This document shows positions 33,701 to 43,039 of a stretch of DNA of 64,000 nucleotides, one piece after another (within the stretch, counting starts at the first letter, position 1; each line of letters opens with the position of its first letter). The notes beneath the pieces were generated by a model. The model had not been told where the DNA came from. It did no database searches and worked only from the letters and a program-made list of their open reading frames with translations. The position numbers and the translations under genes are program-made. Source of the stretch: Basidiobolus meristosporus CBS 931.73 (lineage: Eukaryota > Basidiobolomycota > Basidiobolomycetes > Basidiobolales > Basidiobolaceae); the NCBI GenBank assembly GCA_002104905.1, contig MCFE01000016.1:1-64000 (forward strand), read 5' to 3'.

Positions 33701-34537
33701 AGACGGGTGGTTGTATGCAAGTACGATGCCTACTCGCAGTCATGGACGTATGCTAGCATTTCAGGTGAAATACTGTCCACACCTCTGAATATGGAAGAGA
33801 CCAGCGAGGACGATGGCACGATAGTTTTGGTGAATGGGAAAACGCAGGAAACGGTGTACATCCCTCCGAAAAAAGAGGGATACACCATTCAACCAGCCGA
33901 CAGAATATACATTCAAGAGTACTTTGATGAATCAGTTGGAATTAGTCATCGTCGATCAAAAATATGTATATATCTCACGCAGCTACAAAATTGGAAGTGC
34001 CAGGAGAAGACCGAAAAGATTGATAACGCTTTCACTGCTACCGTTCATCTTCCTCCCATTGAAGACAGAAGCATGGCAGGTATGGATGCTGGCTCCAATA
34101 GTTATGAAAACATCCTACAGCAAGAAGCTATAAGCACCAATCCAACCGACGCTGGGCAAAATCAATACGAAATATGTACACTAGATGCTGATGGTAAATG
34201 GAAATGTACCCCTAGCAAAGACCAATCAAAGAACCCTCTGGAATCCGCATCCATCGACCTGAGCTTTATGAATAACTTGATACTGCCGTATGAAGGTTCC
34301 ACTGAATACCAAAGGGAGTATCCTAGGGAAAATAACAACACCCTTGACAACATATTCAAGTACGATTCAAACAGCTTGGACAACGAAATTTCGATGATAA
34401 ACCAAATGGACGAGAACAGCATCGAGCCTCAGGGTTTAACTTCTCAAGTCGACGGTTTAGAAGGCTCTTTTGATGGACTTGCAGAGCTGTTGGATTTGGG
34501 AAATTCAAACATGTCAGATAACCTCCATAATCAATGA
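30788..34537 (+). CDS. Giant intronless secreted protein with PG-turn repeats and cysteine modules
   Basis: A single 1249-residue open frame with no intron, unlike nearly every gene around it. Residues 1-40 contain a basic start and a hydrophobic core (LWLIHTITALATVGSLTA) ending in AYAAT-like small residues, as in a secretion signal. Residues about 45-280 are Lys/Pro/Glu/Ser-rich and probably disordered. Residues about 282-700 carry roughly a dozen units of 34-36 residues, each with two PG turns and an aromatic pair, such as PAEYGYKKVYIPG and VPGKTIVRKVPYGPTY. From about 709 there are modules of the form YIEEYVD...R.L..C.W......C at about 709, 768, 831, 955 and 1038, plus a short CTLDADGKWKC at about 1130. 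The acidic Asn/Asp-rich C-terminus has no obvious GPI tail. A wall, spore-coat or adhesive role is inference. I recognise no named family. Confidence 0.9.
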   Translation: MVLPPLGPPGRDRKLWLIHTITALATVGSLTAQQSYAATQIDTPSKPSVNDISTPSPNLAANQASVSNFGVALNIQSKSQAVKKVGRSGKTIVKKVYRPGKIIRKTIPRPDTKKKRVDGKTAPKPSQQPNAVEKPIEVENPINKKILLPGKDAQKEIKDSTKEKKVDEGKKPEATPEKISNGSNESSPKQVVSTADATVKNTSDTMSANEKKESTPNNATEGKKESGKGDLTKTPPEENKVVKPDTNIAGNMEEYNGGKRDTTTILKQEPLLDNKEVLLKTYIPGKTLVTKVPVGPTYATKKTLIPGQITYKDVEVPGKTIVRKVPYGPTYKSNQVVIPGKKLVQRVKLPGETRVRKILLGPTYGKKKVYEQSNGESASGVGYKQVKIPGEVRIKRVKSQPLYAYEDMTIPGESKYKVVRVPNKTLVYKTATPAEYTIQKVLVPGKKVIQPNPGSTKDVVIKKYISEEYGFKFTETPGSYVIRRKLTPGQSIKKKVVRSPQYGYKVVSVTGEPVKVKVRVPGEIIATKVRVPAEYGYKKVYIPGVSTIKRFKVVSGSKKIPYLKKPVYKYEKHLVPGEKSIRKFRIPGQTIRKIVKIEPKYIYKKIPRKVNFVTKKIRVPAKTFTIKVPTREEYGYTRYLSPSGFRIAKTRIPGKRIAQITRIPARFGYNIIKQHAPPRYRKIYVPGRTIVQKVRIQRDEVTAIDLPPVQEYVEEYFDSTDGIYKHRLQRCSWDIRQSQYDCKIKENSVDETLESSPDFEEETYVPPAQRYIEEYVDRYSGETSRHLKECIWRPEIKNTVCTTKDLELPDTSSQRYFEPGTTVTNIYLPPDRVYIDEYLDKATNSMERRLRVCTWDIKSTSYKCSSKDMDDNSLAISPGTKESTDENMGLKVTTKAQACTSTLGGECEINQKEFGNFKPLSLNGPNDPADIKLYSGLTLQDIYWPEIDPNALVADRVFIYEFVDQAVMQTERRVVVCKYDAYSQSWTYASISGEILSTPLNMEETSEDDGTIVLVNGKTQETVYIPPKKEGYTIQPADRIYIQEYFDESVGISHRRSKICIYLTQLQNWKCQEKTEKIDNAFTATVHLPPIEDRSMAGMDAGSNSYENILQQEAISTNPTDAGQNQYEICTLDADGKWKCTPSKDQSKNPLESASIDLSFMNNLILPYEGSTEYQREYPRENNNTLDNIFKYDSNSLDNEISMINQMDENSIEPQGLTSQVDGLEGSFDGLAELLDLGNSNMSDNLHNQ

Positions 34538-36871
34538 GACGCTGGGCTTGACTATTTTGCATAGAATATCAGCTGGTACTCTGAGTATAATAACCATAGA
34601 TATATGTTTTATCAACAGGAATTTTTATTTATTGAATCAGCCATATGATAGCCAAACTGGATGCAACAGCTTTTTATTCAATTTATATCGATGCATTGAG
34701 AACTTTCGCTTTGGCGCTGCGACGTCAATAGTCGATGCATTAAGTGATTTGTTGAAAACAATAAATACATTAATTTTCAGCATGCACATTTCCATCAATA
34801 TTTCATCGCAAGCTTAAATCCATAAAGGCATGTTGCTAAGCCAACTCGTCCCCCCCTCCTACCATCCTGTTTATAGGCAAGGTGCTCACTTCCATCTAAA
34901 TTGCTGCCTGTCAACTACATGGTACAAGCTCCTTCCAGAATGAGGAAGTCCTGTCTTAGCAATATGGAATTCTCTCCTCACTCATTTCTACTGAAGACAT
35001 CTTCATGTCAGAGTTAGAAGATTTCTACATCTACTCGCAACTATACTAGAGTATCCAAGTTTGAATTATTTTCTCCGTTTATCCGTGCCAACTGGCAACT
35101 AAATTCGTGAGCTTAATAAACATACCTTCGAAATCATGGTAGGGGAGCACAAACAAAATTTCTGCATTCTGCATAATATTTAGCTTCCAGGAGATCGATT
35201 GCTTAGCCCTCAGACACTGTAAAGCTCCGGTAAAGTTATCAATACCATTGAGTGTGCACTTTCCATATCGGGTTTTCTCAAGATTTCCAACTGCACCGGC
35301 ATTATTATTATGCATATTATGATGTAAACTGAGTATTTTGTGGAGTGCATCTCTGTGCTATTATCACTTCAGTGAAGATGGATTGGCTTCCGAGACCATG
35401 GTTAATGTACTCAATGAGTGTGCAGTCAATCGGCTCAAATGCTTATGCGTTGGCGAGTATCTTTGCAAATGCCCCTTATATTTAAATGATGTTCACTTCG
35501 AACATGGCTTAGGCAAGGTCCAAAGCGTGTTTGAATCCCAGCAAATTTAATATTCTCACCGAATTCAAAATGTACATTCGGATATTCAGGTTTACTATGA
35601 TTGCAATAGTAAGCAACAAACGGTGGAAAATCCAAACTCGGGAGAGTTCGCCACTGCTGATGATTATGCCATACCCGGAACTTGGTATACAATCCTCACC
35701 AACTCGTGGAAGGGCATATGATGAGACTATGGCGTGGTGGGACAGGATGGTATTACAATAAACCAGACGTACCAATGGCTGGCCGTGCAGTGCTTCCATG
35801 GTATAAGCTTTTCGATCATTACCTCGTCATGTTTTTGATGATGATAACCCAGCTGTCGTACAATTGTCTAGATGAAGAAAAGCGACGATATTCAGGTATA
35901 TGAAAAATCCACAAGAATTCCGACCAAGTATTATATCATTATTGATTATCGAATAGTGCTCCTCGAAACCTTGGTTTCAGCCAATTAGTGTGTCTCGATC
36001 AGTCTTTGCTTGTACCGGTCACGCTCCCAAATGAATACTCATTCATACCATATATTGCGCTTAGTACTGTTGAATTCGTACTTATTAATGATTTCTTCGT
36101 TTAATATTCCACTATGCCTTCTTAGAACACGAAAAATCCAGCGTTCATATGTTTTGGGGTATCAAGATTTTGATCGTAAATCTGGTTAATTCCGCCAGTG
36201 TATGGGACCGTGTGATACACTGCCCCAAACATGTAGGGTAGAGAAGTGTGGCCTTGGAGTAATGTTACTGATGGCGGAAATGGTCGAAATCCGCTTTGTT
36301 CGCCCTCTTCGTGGAGTCATTGCATTATTATGCATCTTTTATCATAATATTTGACCTCGTGAGTTGGTCGTCAGGTTTCCGGCCCTTGTTGTCTAGAACT
36401 CAAGCTTCAAAGCCCTCGTTCGCACGTATACTGGAAGGCAAACAGGATATCTCAATGCCAGATTTATTCTTTCGTATGCCCCAAACCTCTGCGGCCCATA
36501 TCAGGTAGGACGTGATCACTTTGCTGCAATCTTCCTTCAGGTGACTACGTAACTCCCGATCAATTGAGGTTCTTGGAAAGTAATACTAATTACGGTGCTA
36601 CATAGGGACCATATATAGTTCATCATATATTTCCAATTTCCCTACAATGACCGGCGAAAGGCGTCCATGATTTAGTAGATTCAATTGATTTCCTAATGTG
36701 CGGCTACCAATTCAGTCCTGTGTAGCCTGATTGCATTTTTCTCAAGTATTCGCTATGGGTATAAATTCTGGTGCCAGCCTCACGCATACTTATTATTTCT
36801 TGTCATTCCTACCGGCAAGCTGGTGGTTATCTCACATCCTCAACTCCTTCACCCCGCTAACTCCACCGACA
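34538..36871. other. 2.3-kb region with a possible gene relic
   Basis: No intact gene is supported. In one plus-strand frame from about 35338 to 35850 the translation is protein-like for long stretches (for example NVHSDIQVYYDCNSKQ and PGTWYTILTNSWKG). It is cut by a TAA near 35548 and a TGATGA near 35719, which suggests a decayed or intron-containing gene that I could not assemble. The last part is the promoter and leader of RasGEF B. Confidence 0.5.
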
Positions 36872-37841
36872 ATGCCCTCGCAAAAGATCGAAACCTACTT
36901 CAAGAGGAAGGGCAATTCCAACACTACCTCCAAATTGTTCAAGACCCGCGTGCTTGATATTGACGCTGCAGAGCTCGCCAAACAGCTGACCCTCCACGAC
37001 TCCTACTTGTTCAATCTGATCAAGCCTGTAGAATGTATGAATGGTGCATGGCATCATGAGGAGGATTGGATGGCTGTAAACATCAAGACAATGCTACGTA
37101 CTTCTGAGCGGGTTGGTTTACGAAATAGCATACTTCTGCTCCTGGAATGTAATTCTGACGCCATTCTTTTCATTTAGATCAAGTATTGGATCGCACGCAC
37201 GATCATCAGTGAGCGTGAGCCGTCCAAACGCGGTTTCCTTATCAGCTATTTTATCAATGTTGCAACCGTAAGTGCACCATTAAGAAGTTGGATATTTATT
37301 GGGAAGCAGGCAACTAACTCTGGTAATGTAGGAATGTATCAATTTGAGAAACTTCAATACCTGTATGGCTATCTTGGAAGGTCTTCGGATTCCACCAATC
37401 CCTATACTTCGCACTTCCTGGCAGCTGGTCGGCCAGAAGTCCAAGCAAATGTTTGAAGAATTAAAGGTGCTCATGACTCCGGCGGGTAACTTCCCTTACT
37501 ACCGTCGCAGATTGGCCAGTCTCAATGGAGACCCCTGTGTCCCGTATCTGAGTAAGCGATGATTTTTGATGATACCAACGAGCTCAAACTTATGCTTCTC
37601 TTTTACAGAACTGATCTTGGATGATTTCGAAGACCCCCAGACAAACCTTAATTTCCAAATGATGAGTGAAGTTGAGCGCTACCAGAGTAGTTACGCGTTA
37701 CCTTGCTTCCAGGATATACAATCTTTCATCCTGCTGGCCTTGGAGCACCACGGTGATGAAAATGAGTTTCGAAGGATCGCTCAAAACTTCACTCAGGAAT
37801 ACGAGTACACTGCGAGCCCAGTTAGTAGGAATTATTATTAA
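36872..37841 (+). CDS. RasGEF (CDC25 homology) domain protein B
   Basis: This second compact Ras exchange factor encodes about 260 residues from four exons: 36872-37111, 37178-37267, 37332-37551 and 37609-37841. The start is chosen at MPSQKIETYFKRKG because exon 1 is then exactly 240 bases, the same as exon 1 of RasGEF A, and exon 2 is 90 bases in both genes. Key segments are ELAKQLTLHDSYLFNLIKPV, IKYWIARTIISERE, ECINLRNFNTCMAILEGL, SWQLVGQKSKQMFEELK and GDPCVPYL, all standard CDC25-domain landmarks. Compared with A, the third intron of A is absent and an intron after CVPYL is present. The C-terminus is shorter than in A and may not complete the last helices of a canonical domain. No other domains are present. 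Confidence 0.85.
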
Positions 37842-38297
37842 TTTATAGAGAATACCCACATTGGGCACCCAATTTGTTCATAGAATATAGACGAAATTAT
37901 CCTACTCCATGCCGCGTACAATATTTTGTGCGCGAATTATAGAAAATAAAATGTGATAGACTGTTCTGTAAATTCACTCTCATCTTAACAATAGAATTGA
38001 GTATTTCGTGTATGGGGAAGTAATCGACTGCGTATCTATTGCGATATCCAGCATAACTTGAAAATGCAATACCTGATGTATGGCTGTCGAAAGCCATATA
38101 CATTACTTGGGGTTTGTTAATATTCACTACATGGCTGGACCATCTGAAAATACTCTACTATGTTCACGAATGAACACTAACATTATCCCGGAAAACCAGT
38201 GAGTATATTGCACGCCATTCTCACAGATCAGCTGCTTCGGGAGCCCTAGTGTATTCTATTTCTTCAAGACTCCATATGAATGGATTCCGGTGCGGGA
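37842..38297. other. Convergent intergenic region
   Basis: Both flanking genes end here, so the stretch mainly holds two 3' untranslated regions. An AAAATAAAA-type polyadenylation-like sequence lies near 37945 and I see no gene. Confidence 0.6.
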
Positions 38298-39410
38298 TTA
38301 AACGTCAACATCAAAATAAATATACAGGAGTTGGAGCAAAATGCACATAATAAGAGCCGCATAGTGGTGTAAGCCATGTGCTGGGGGGCTAACATTAGAG
38401 GACACCTCTATGGAAGGCTCTGCCTCCGGAGGTAAAGGGGTATACGCTACACGATTTAGTTGGGCTGTTGCTTTGAACACATCACCAACTTTATAAAAAT
38501 CAACTGCAATGAAGTTTGGAATTTGATTGCGCTCTTTTGTACATTGCTGAACGTGTAGATTCAATTGATTGCCGTTTGTATGTGAGGCAATGTTCAGAGC
38601 TGGAATAGATATGTTTCCTCGACCGATGTTGAGCTCCGTGAAGGCAAAATGATTTAGGACAAATATAGGACGTGGTTGATTCTTCGGACGGTCAATACTA
38701 CAGTTGAAATGAGAATTGGACGGGACGGAGTACGGGGATTCCCATGCGTAGGTGAACTCATGATGAATCCTAAAAACCCCATAATCAGTAAAGTGTATAA
38801 AGCAGGCTGTTTACGCAGCAACTTACCACGGGAACCGAGGATCCGTCTTATTGTCGATGAAGATTACTAGACGTTTATTGCTTTGGATCATTTGTCTAAG
38901 TGTTGGCCAGGGCATCTCTGGTGCTTGAGTGAGCGCATATTTGTGTAGATCATTTTGCATAAAAACAGTAGCTATCAAATCTACAGGAATCATTGAGAAA
39001 TTTTCTAGGAAAATGGTCAAGACCTCTCCAGGGTTATTGTATAGAAATGAGTTAATTTCTTGCAAAGTAGTGCTTAGTGTACCAGCATCAAGAAGTTTGC
39101 AGTCGGTATGGCACAATTTAATGGTTTTCGGGTCCTCTGGCGTCAGATGAAGGTCTAACATCAAGCCACGGATACCATCCTTCAGTTGCTTCGAAATACG
39201 ATTGTTTTGATTTCCAGCCAGGTTGGGAACAAGGGAATAAGAGTTGTGAGTTGTAGCATAAGTCACTTCGTTAAACCTGCGACTACATAGCTCAGAATAC
39301 CCATTGCAGGATTTCAGTAGATTCAAAGCAACATCACTGGAGTTCTTGCTGATGAAGTCGGTCAATCCTACACTAAAATGGGCTAGTAGTAAAAGGAATG
39401 AGGCGAACAT
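38298..39410 (-). CDS. Secreted PLC-like phosphodiesterase (PI-PLC X-domain family)
   Basis: The gene has two exons, 38827-39410 and 38298-38769, giving 351 residues. Residues 1-17 (MFASFLLLLAHFSVGLT) form a signal peptide. The TIM-barrel signatures of PLC-like phosphodiesterases follow: VTYATTHNSYSL (about 50-60, with the first catalytic His), LKDGIRGLMLDLHL, KLCHTDCKLLDAG (the second His region), LTIFLENF and KRLVIFIDN. The exon junction restores W from TG|G to give FPWIHHEFTYAWESPYS. Exon 2 carries IPNFIAVDFYKVGD, the conserved last barrel strand. The C-terminus ends in a hydrophobic segment (ALIMCILLQLLYIYF) that could be a GPI-attachment signal or a membrane anchor. Members of this family lack the C2 and EF-hand domains of intracellular PLC-delta, as here. 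Substrate is unknown. Confidence 0.87.
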
Positions 39411-39953
39411 TGGAGAACGTGCTTTAGAGTATGGAAATTCTTGCTGCTAGATTTAGAGCTCACTTTTATCTAACAATAAACTTTCATTCTGAAACAGAGT
39501 AGAACTGGTATGAAAGATGAATTCCAATAACCTGAAACCATACAAAACTTTGTTATAAAGTTGAATTAGTGTCTGACACTTTCGAAAATTGCCGTTGTAG
39601 ATTGGGTTGGAAATGGAGCTATTTTGTAAATTGTAACGATATCAAGCGGTCACACACCAACTTCATTTCACAACTTATCTATACCAATGAAAGCATCTTC
39701 TACTTCAAGCACAGTAAATGGCTTTCTACCACATGCGAATATGTTAAACATCAACAGTTACTTCATCTGCAGTTCCAAAATCCACCTGTTTATTATAAAT
39801 GTGTAAGGTATAAATCAGATATATACGATTACGTGTAGCAAAGAGCATATCTTTGCGCATGTTGCGCCTGTACGCCTATTTGGCAGCTCTTCTATTGTTC
39901 TGATAACCTGGCTTGGCTGCATACTCTGATAATCAGCTTGCTCAAGGCAGTCT
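39411..39953. other. Intergenic region without a visible gene
   Basis: This stretch lies between the PLC-like gene start and the LTO1 stop codon, both on the minus strand. It should hold the PLC-like promoter and the LTO1 3' region. The plus-strand frame at 39569-39838 begins without an ATG and shows no domain. Confidence 0.55.
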
Positions 39954-40495
39954 TTAGTAGGATAGCTTGCTCTTTTCCTCAGGGTTGAATTTTTGGAATT
40001 GACTGCAACCAAGAACTGTAGTAACGACTTTGAACTTTCCTCTAATCTTTTCCAGAAGCTCAATAAGTTCCAGCTCAAGAACATTTTCTAAGGGAAAGCT
40101 CTCAACCATAGAAAGTAGACTGTTCAGTTGTCTAAGAGCCCTGGGGCAAATGGTCAGTTAGCAAATTTCGAATAACCAAAGTGTGGGTTGGTGTGTACTT
40201 TTTCAAGTTCAGGTTGGGGTATGCTTCGGCGAGTTTTAACCACATAGTAGTACAACCTTTGTAATACCCTACTTCTTGAGCGATCGCATAACCGTTGAAG
40301 CAACCGAGGACTCTTCCCTCCACGATTCCGGCTTCTTTGCCAGCTCGGAGACCATCCTCTCTTCCATGTTCAGTGAACCTGTAGAAGATCAGAACACTGC
40401 CTCGAAAAGCTTTGTTAAATGTTTACCTACATTTCCTCAAGATAGGTCAAGTTATCAAGAGCTTTTGCGATGTCTGTCTGATTTGGATTTTCCAT
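39954..40495 (-). CDS. LTO1: LTO1/ORAOV1 family protein (Yae1-domain)
   Basis: With Yae1, Lto1 forms the adaptor that brings the ABC protein Rli1/ABCE1 to the cytosolic iron-sulfur targeting complex. Three exons (40431-40495, 40199-40378, 39954-40140) give 143 residues with all junctions in frame. Exon 1 begins MENPNQTDIAKALDNLTYLEE. Exon 2 contains the diagnostic GX3 series of the Yae1 domain: EHGREDGLRAGKEAGIVEGR, LGCFNGYAIAQEVGYYKGC. The tail contains NLKKALRQLNSLLSMVESFPLEN and ends KSKLSY. Canonical Lto1 proteins end in a Trp used for targeting-complex recruitment. This one ends in Tyr, so that point differs or the tail is bound differently. Length matches the family (about 140-160). The first intron starts GTAGGT rather than GTAAGT. 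Confidence 0.85.
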
Positions 40496-41120
40496 TTGTA
40501 CGTGTTCAAGCAACACTACCCTGGTGTGTTCGACATGCTTTTGTAGGAAAATTCGGAAAAAAAAGAGTTCCAATCATATCTTGGTAATGGGAGGTAGATT
40601 TGATATTAGTAATCGAATCGGATCACATATTTATATAAAGAACATATACACCTGGTACGTTCCATATAGACATTATGCGGCTATATTCCAGGTTATCGTC
40701 TATGTATTTGTCGATACGCTTTGGGACATAAAATCAAATCCAACGGATCGGTAGGTGAAGCTGTTTTGGAACAGTCGAATTAGAGGAATGTACTCCTATA
40801 GCAGAGTTATCGAAAATATATACAACTTTAGAATCATTTGAGTGATTTTAAAATGTTTTTGACTTGAGTTTTCAGTTCAAATAGACAAACTTGTGTGTAG
40901 GTAACTAATGATCTCCCAGCACCAAACACGCTTCTCAAGTATGTTATATGTATATATCTAACAACAATGTCTATTAGTTTACATATCTTTATTCCAGAAA
41001 GCCTCAATCAAATTAATTTTGTGACTAGATTTTGATGTCAAGCCACTTGGGTAAATTAGAAGCAAACCGGGTAGTGCTAGATTTATTATACTGGTTGACA
41101 AATTCCTACAATACTAGAGC
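40496..41120. other. Intergenic region upstream of LTO1
   Basis: Promoter region of LTO1 and 3' region of the TENA gene, which are both on the minus strand. No additional gene is supported. Confidence 0.55.
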
Positions 41121-41884
41121 TTATTTATCAGCAAATGCCATGCTCCAAAATCTTTCCTCAAATTCAGCGATGGTTAGGAAAATTTCCTCGGCAGCTTGCA
41201 GAAGCGATTCAGATCCACCTGAAGCCGTGCTAAGGGAGACCCGATATTCAGATTCTAATGTCCTCTCGAGTTCAGTGACAAATTTCTTGAAGTCTTTGTT
41301 TCCCCAGCGTTCAGGAAATTCTTGATACTTGGGCTCGACCCTCGACAAAATCTTCGACCAGGCGGTATTATACGACGCCTCAATTGCCCATATGGAGAGT
41401 ATCTGAAGATAGTAGGGCAGTGTGGGGACTCGGTCGGTCATGAACCTTCCATACTCGGCGCAAATGACTTGCTTAGTCACTTCCTCTTTGTCGAAGCTCC
41501 CAAGCTTTCTTCCCCACCCTTTGGAAGGGGTCTTCATGCTCCTTTCTTCCAGCTTTCGATCAAACCAAGTCAACTCATCCTTCATGAAAGTGCAGGAGGT
41601 AAACAAGACATCCAAATGTCCGAGCGGAGCCACCCTGAGTAGATTTCCGAGCATTTTGGCGAAGTCGATTGCATATAAATAGTCTAAGTATGTTGCTTCG
41701 TTAGAATACAATCTTTCAGGTAAGCTGTAGTCAAAGTAACAATACCTTGTTGTAACCAAGCATTGAATTGCCTATCGGTAATGGTACCATCGGCGACGCC
41801 GTTAAGGAAGGGATGTTCGGTGGCAGCTTGCCACTGCTTCGAGTACTTGGAGAGAAGGTGGTCAACTAGAGAGAATTCGGCCAT
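41121..41884 (-). CDS. TENA/THI-4 family protein (aminopyrimidine hydrolase-like)
   Basis: This all-helical TENA/THI-4 protein has 233 residues in two exons (41746-41884 and 41121-41683). The junction restores Asp from G|AC in LQQDYLYAIDFAKMLG. The family includes thiaminase II, which salvages the pyrimidine moiety of thiamin, and the C-terminal domain of yeast Thi20. Visible landmarks are EHPFLNGVADGTITDRQFNAWL at the N-terminus, the FTSCTFMKDELTWFD segment, AEYGRFM, LPYYLQILSIWAIEASYNTAW in the middle and EEIFLTIAEFEERFWSMAF at the C-terminus. The Cys of TSC may correspond to the active-site Cys of TenA, but I cannot align it with certainty. Some members act on other substrates. The apparent absence of a linked kinase domain suggests a stand-alone salvage enzyme. 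Confidence 0.83.
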
Positions 41885-42460
41885 TTTTACGATTTGTTTG
41901 TGTTGCGGTGGCTTTTATAACGTGCAACTGGTAGGAAAAGTCATGTGCAGATGAAAATGATAACGATTAATATTTATGGGGATGATCACTGACCGATGTT
42001 AAAATGATGCAAGATGAGTTAGATTTCATTGGAAACGAGCAGCCCTTGAATTTGCCATTTCCAGGTAACGTCACTTTTTTGGCGGTTAGTTATACATTCA
42101 GAGAGGGCCTAAACATCGTGTTTTGAACAACAGAATTCCATTGGCAGTGGCGTGTGTCGACAATACTGGAGTTCTGGCAAAGGAATTTTGAATTCCTCTA
42201 GGTGTTAAAAGTGGGTTCATTGGGAAGCAATGGCTTTTGCAAGGAAAAGGTTAGTCAATTTAGCCACCAAGGTTCCTGCGGCAGGGTTGTTATATTACAA
42301 CAATAATACAATGCAAAATGATTTAGTAGTCACATGAGAAAAGTGTGTAAGTACCGAGCGTTATTTAGACTATGCACGAAGTAGGAGGCGGTGATGAGGT
42401 TTCCTTTTTGAACTTCAAAGTTAGTTTACGTGCCGATTTAAGGCTGGCTCCTCGGAATCC
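41885..42460. other. Intergenic region between two minus-strand genes
   Basis: A short plus-strand coding-like segment begins at 42004 but gives only a 42-residue product if spliced, so it is not called. Otherwise there is promoter sequence for the TENA gene and the 3' end of the membrane-protein gene. Confidence 0.5.
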
Positions 42461-43039
42461 CTAGAGAGATTTAAGATCAGCCCCCGAACCGAAGTAAGAT
42501 GGAATATCGGTCCATACCAATAATAAATATACAACTCCCACAGAGAAGATACACCATCCTGGAATTTCGACAAACAGGGACCAATTCTGTCTTGTATTAC
42601 TAGCGATCTGATCTTTGCATAAACTCAGCAAGGTGTTTCCAATCCTGCAAAATGAGAATGTTACGAGATGTCATGGGTGAGATTATCCACAGTTTACTGA
42701 CCAGCATTGCACCATCCCGATATATCCCAATCCATGATTCTCGTCGAAAAACGGGAAGTACACGTACAACCGCTGTGGGTAGCCAGACTCAGCCATGAGA
42801 ACGATCAAAATTTGAATGATAAGCACAATCCGGTTGATAAACTGAAAGAATCCATTCTCCTACAAGTGTTATTAGGTATGAGTAAATGTCGCAGATAATT
42901 CGAATATGCATCTCCTTACTACTCCAATCAGGTGGAATAACTCGATGTTTAGATACATGCAACTCAGTATTGCGTAGATACACGAAAGGAAAGACCAAAC
43001 TCGAAGGGAGTTCAACAGAACATGCGTGATCGAAATCAT
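42461..43039 (-). CDS. Small four-helix membrane protein resembling fungal DUF7598-type proteins
   Basis: Three exons (42920-43039, 42702-42859, 42461-42644) give 153 residues, with every junction GT..AG and in frame. The gene has no long uninterrupted frame and is easy to miss. Four hydrophobic segments are seen: LNSLRVWSFLSCIYAILSC, INRIVLIIQILIVLMAE, LGYIGMVQCWIGNTLLSL, and WCIFSVGVVYLLLVW. Between helices 2 and 3 is GYPQRLYVYFPFFDENHGLG, a conserved-looking polar loop. The stretch WPQ/YPQ-x-F/L...P...HGLG followed by a G-rich third helix reminds me of a fungal-specific family of unknown function, labelled DUF7598 as I recall. No function is known to me. The family link is from memory and should be treated as tentative. 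The splicing pattern and the alternation of helices make the gene itself convincing. Confidence 0.68.

Noticed and set aside
42004-42201. Plus-strand segment starting MMQDELDFIGNEQPLNLPFP with a GT..AG intron after it
   Set aside because: Splicing gives only about 42 residues before a stop. The region is the TENA promoter, and no family fits.
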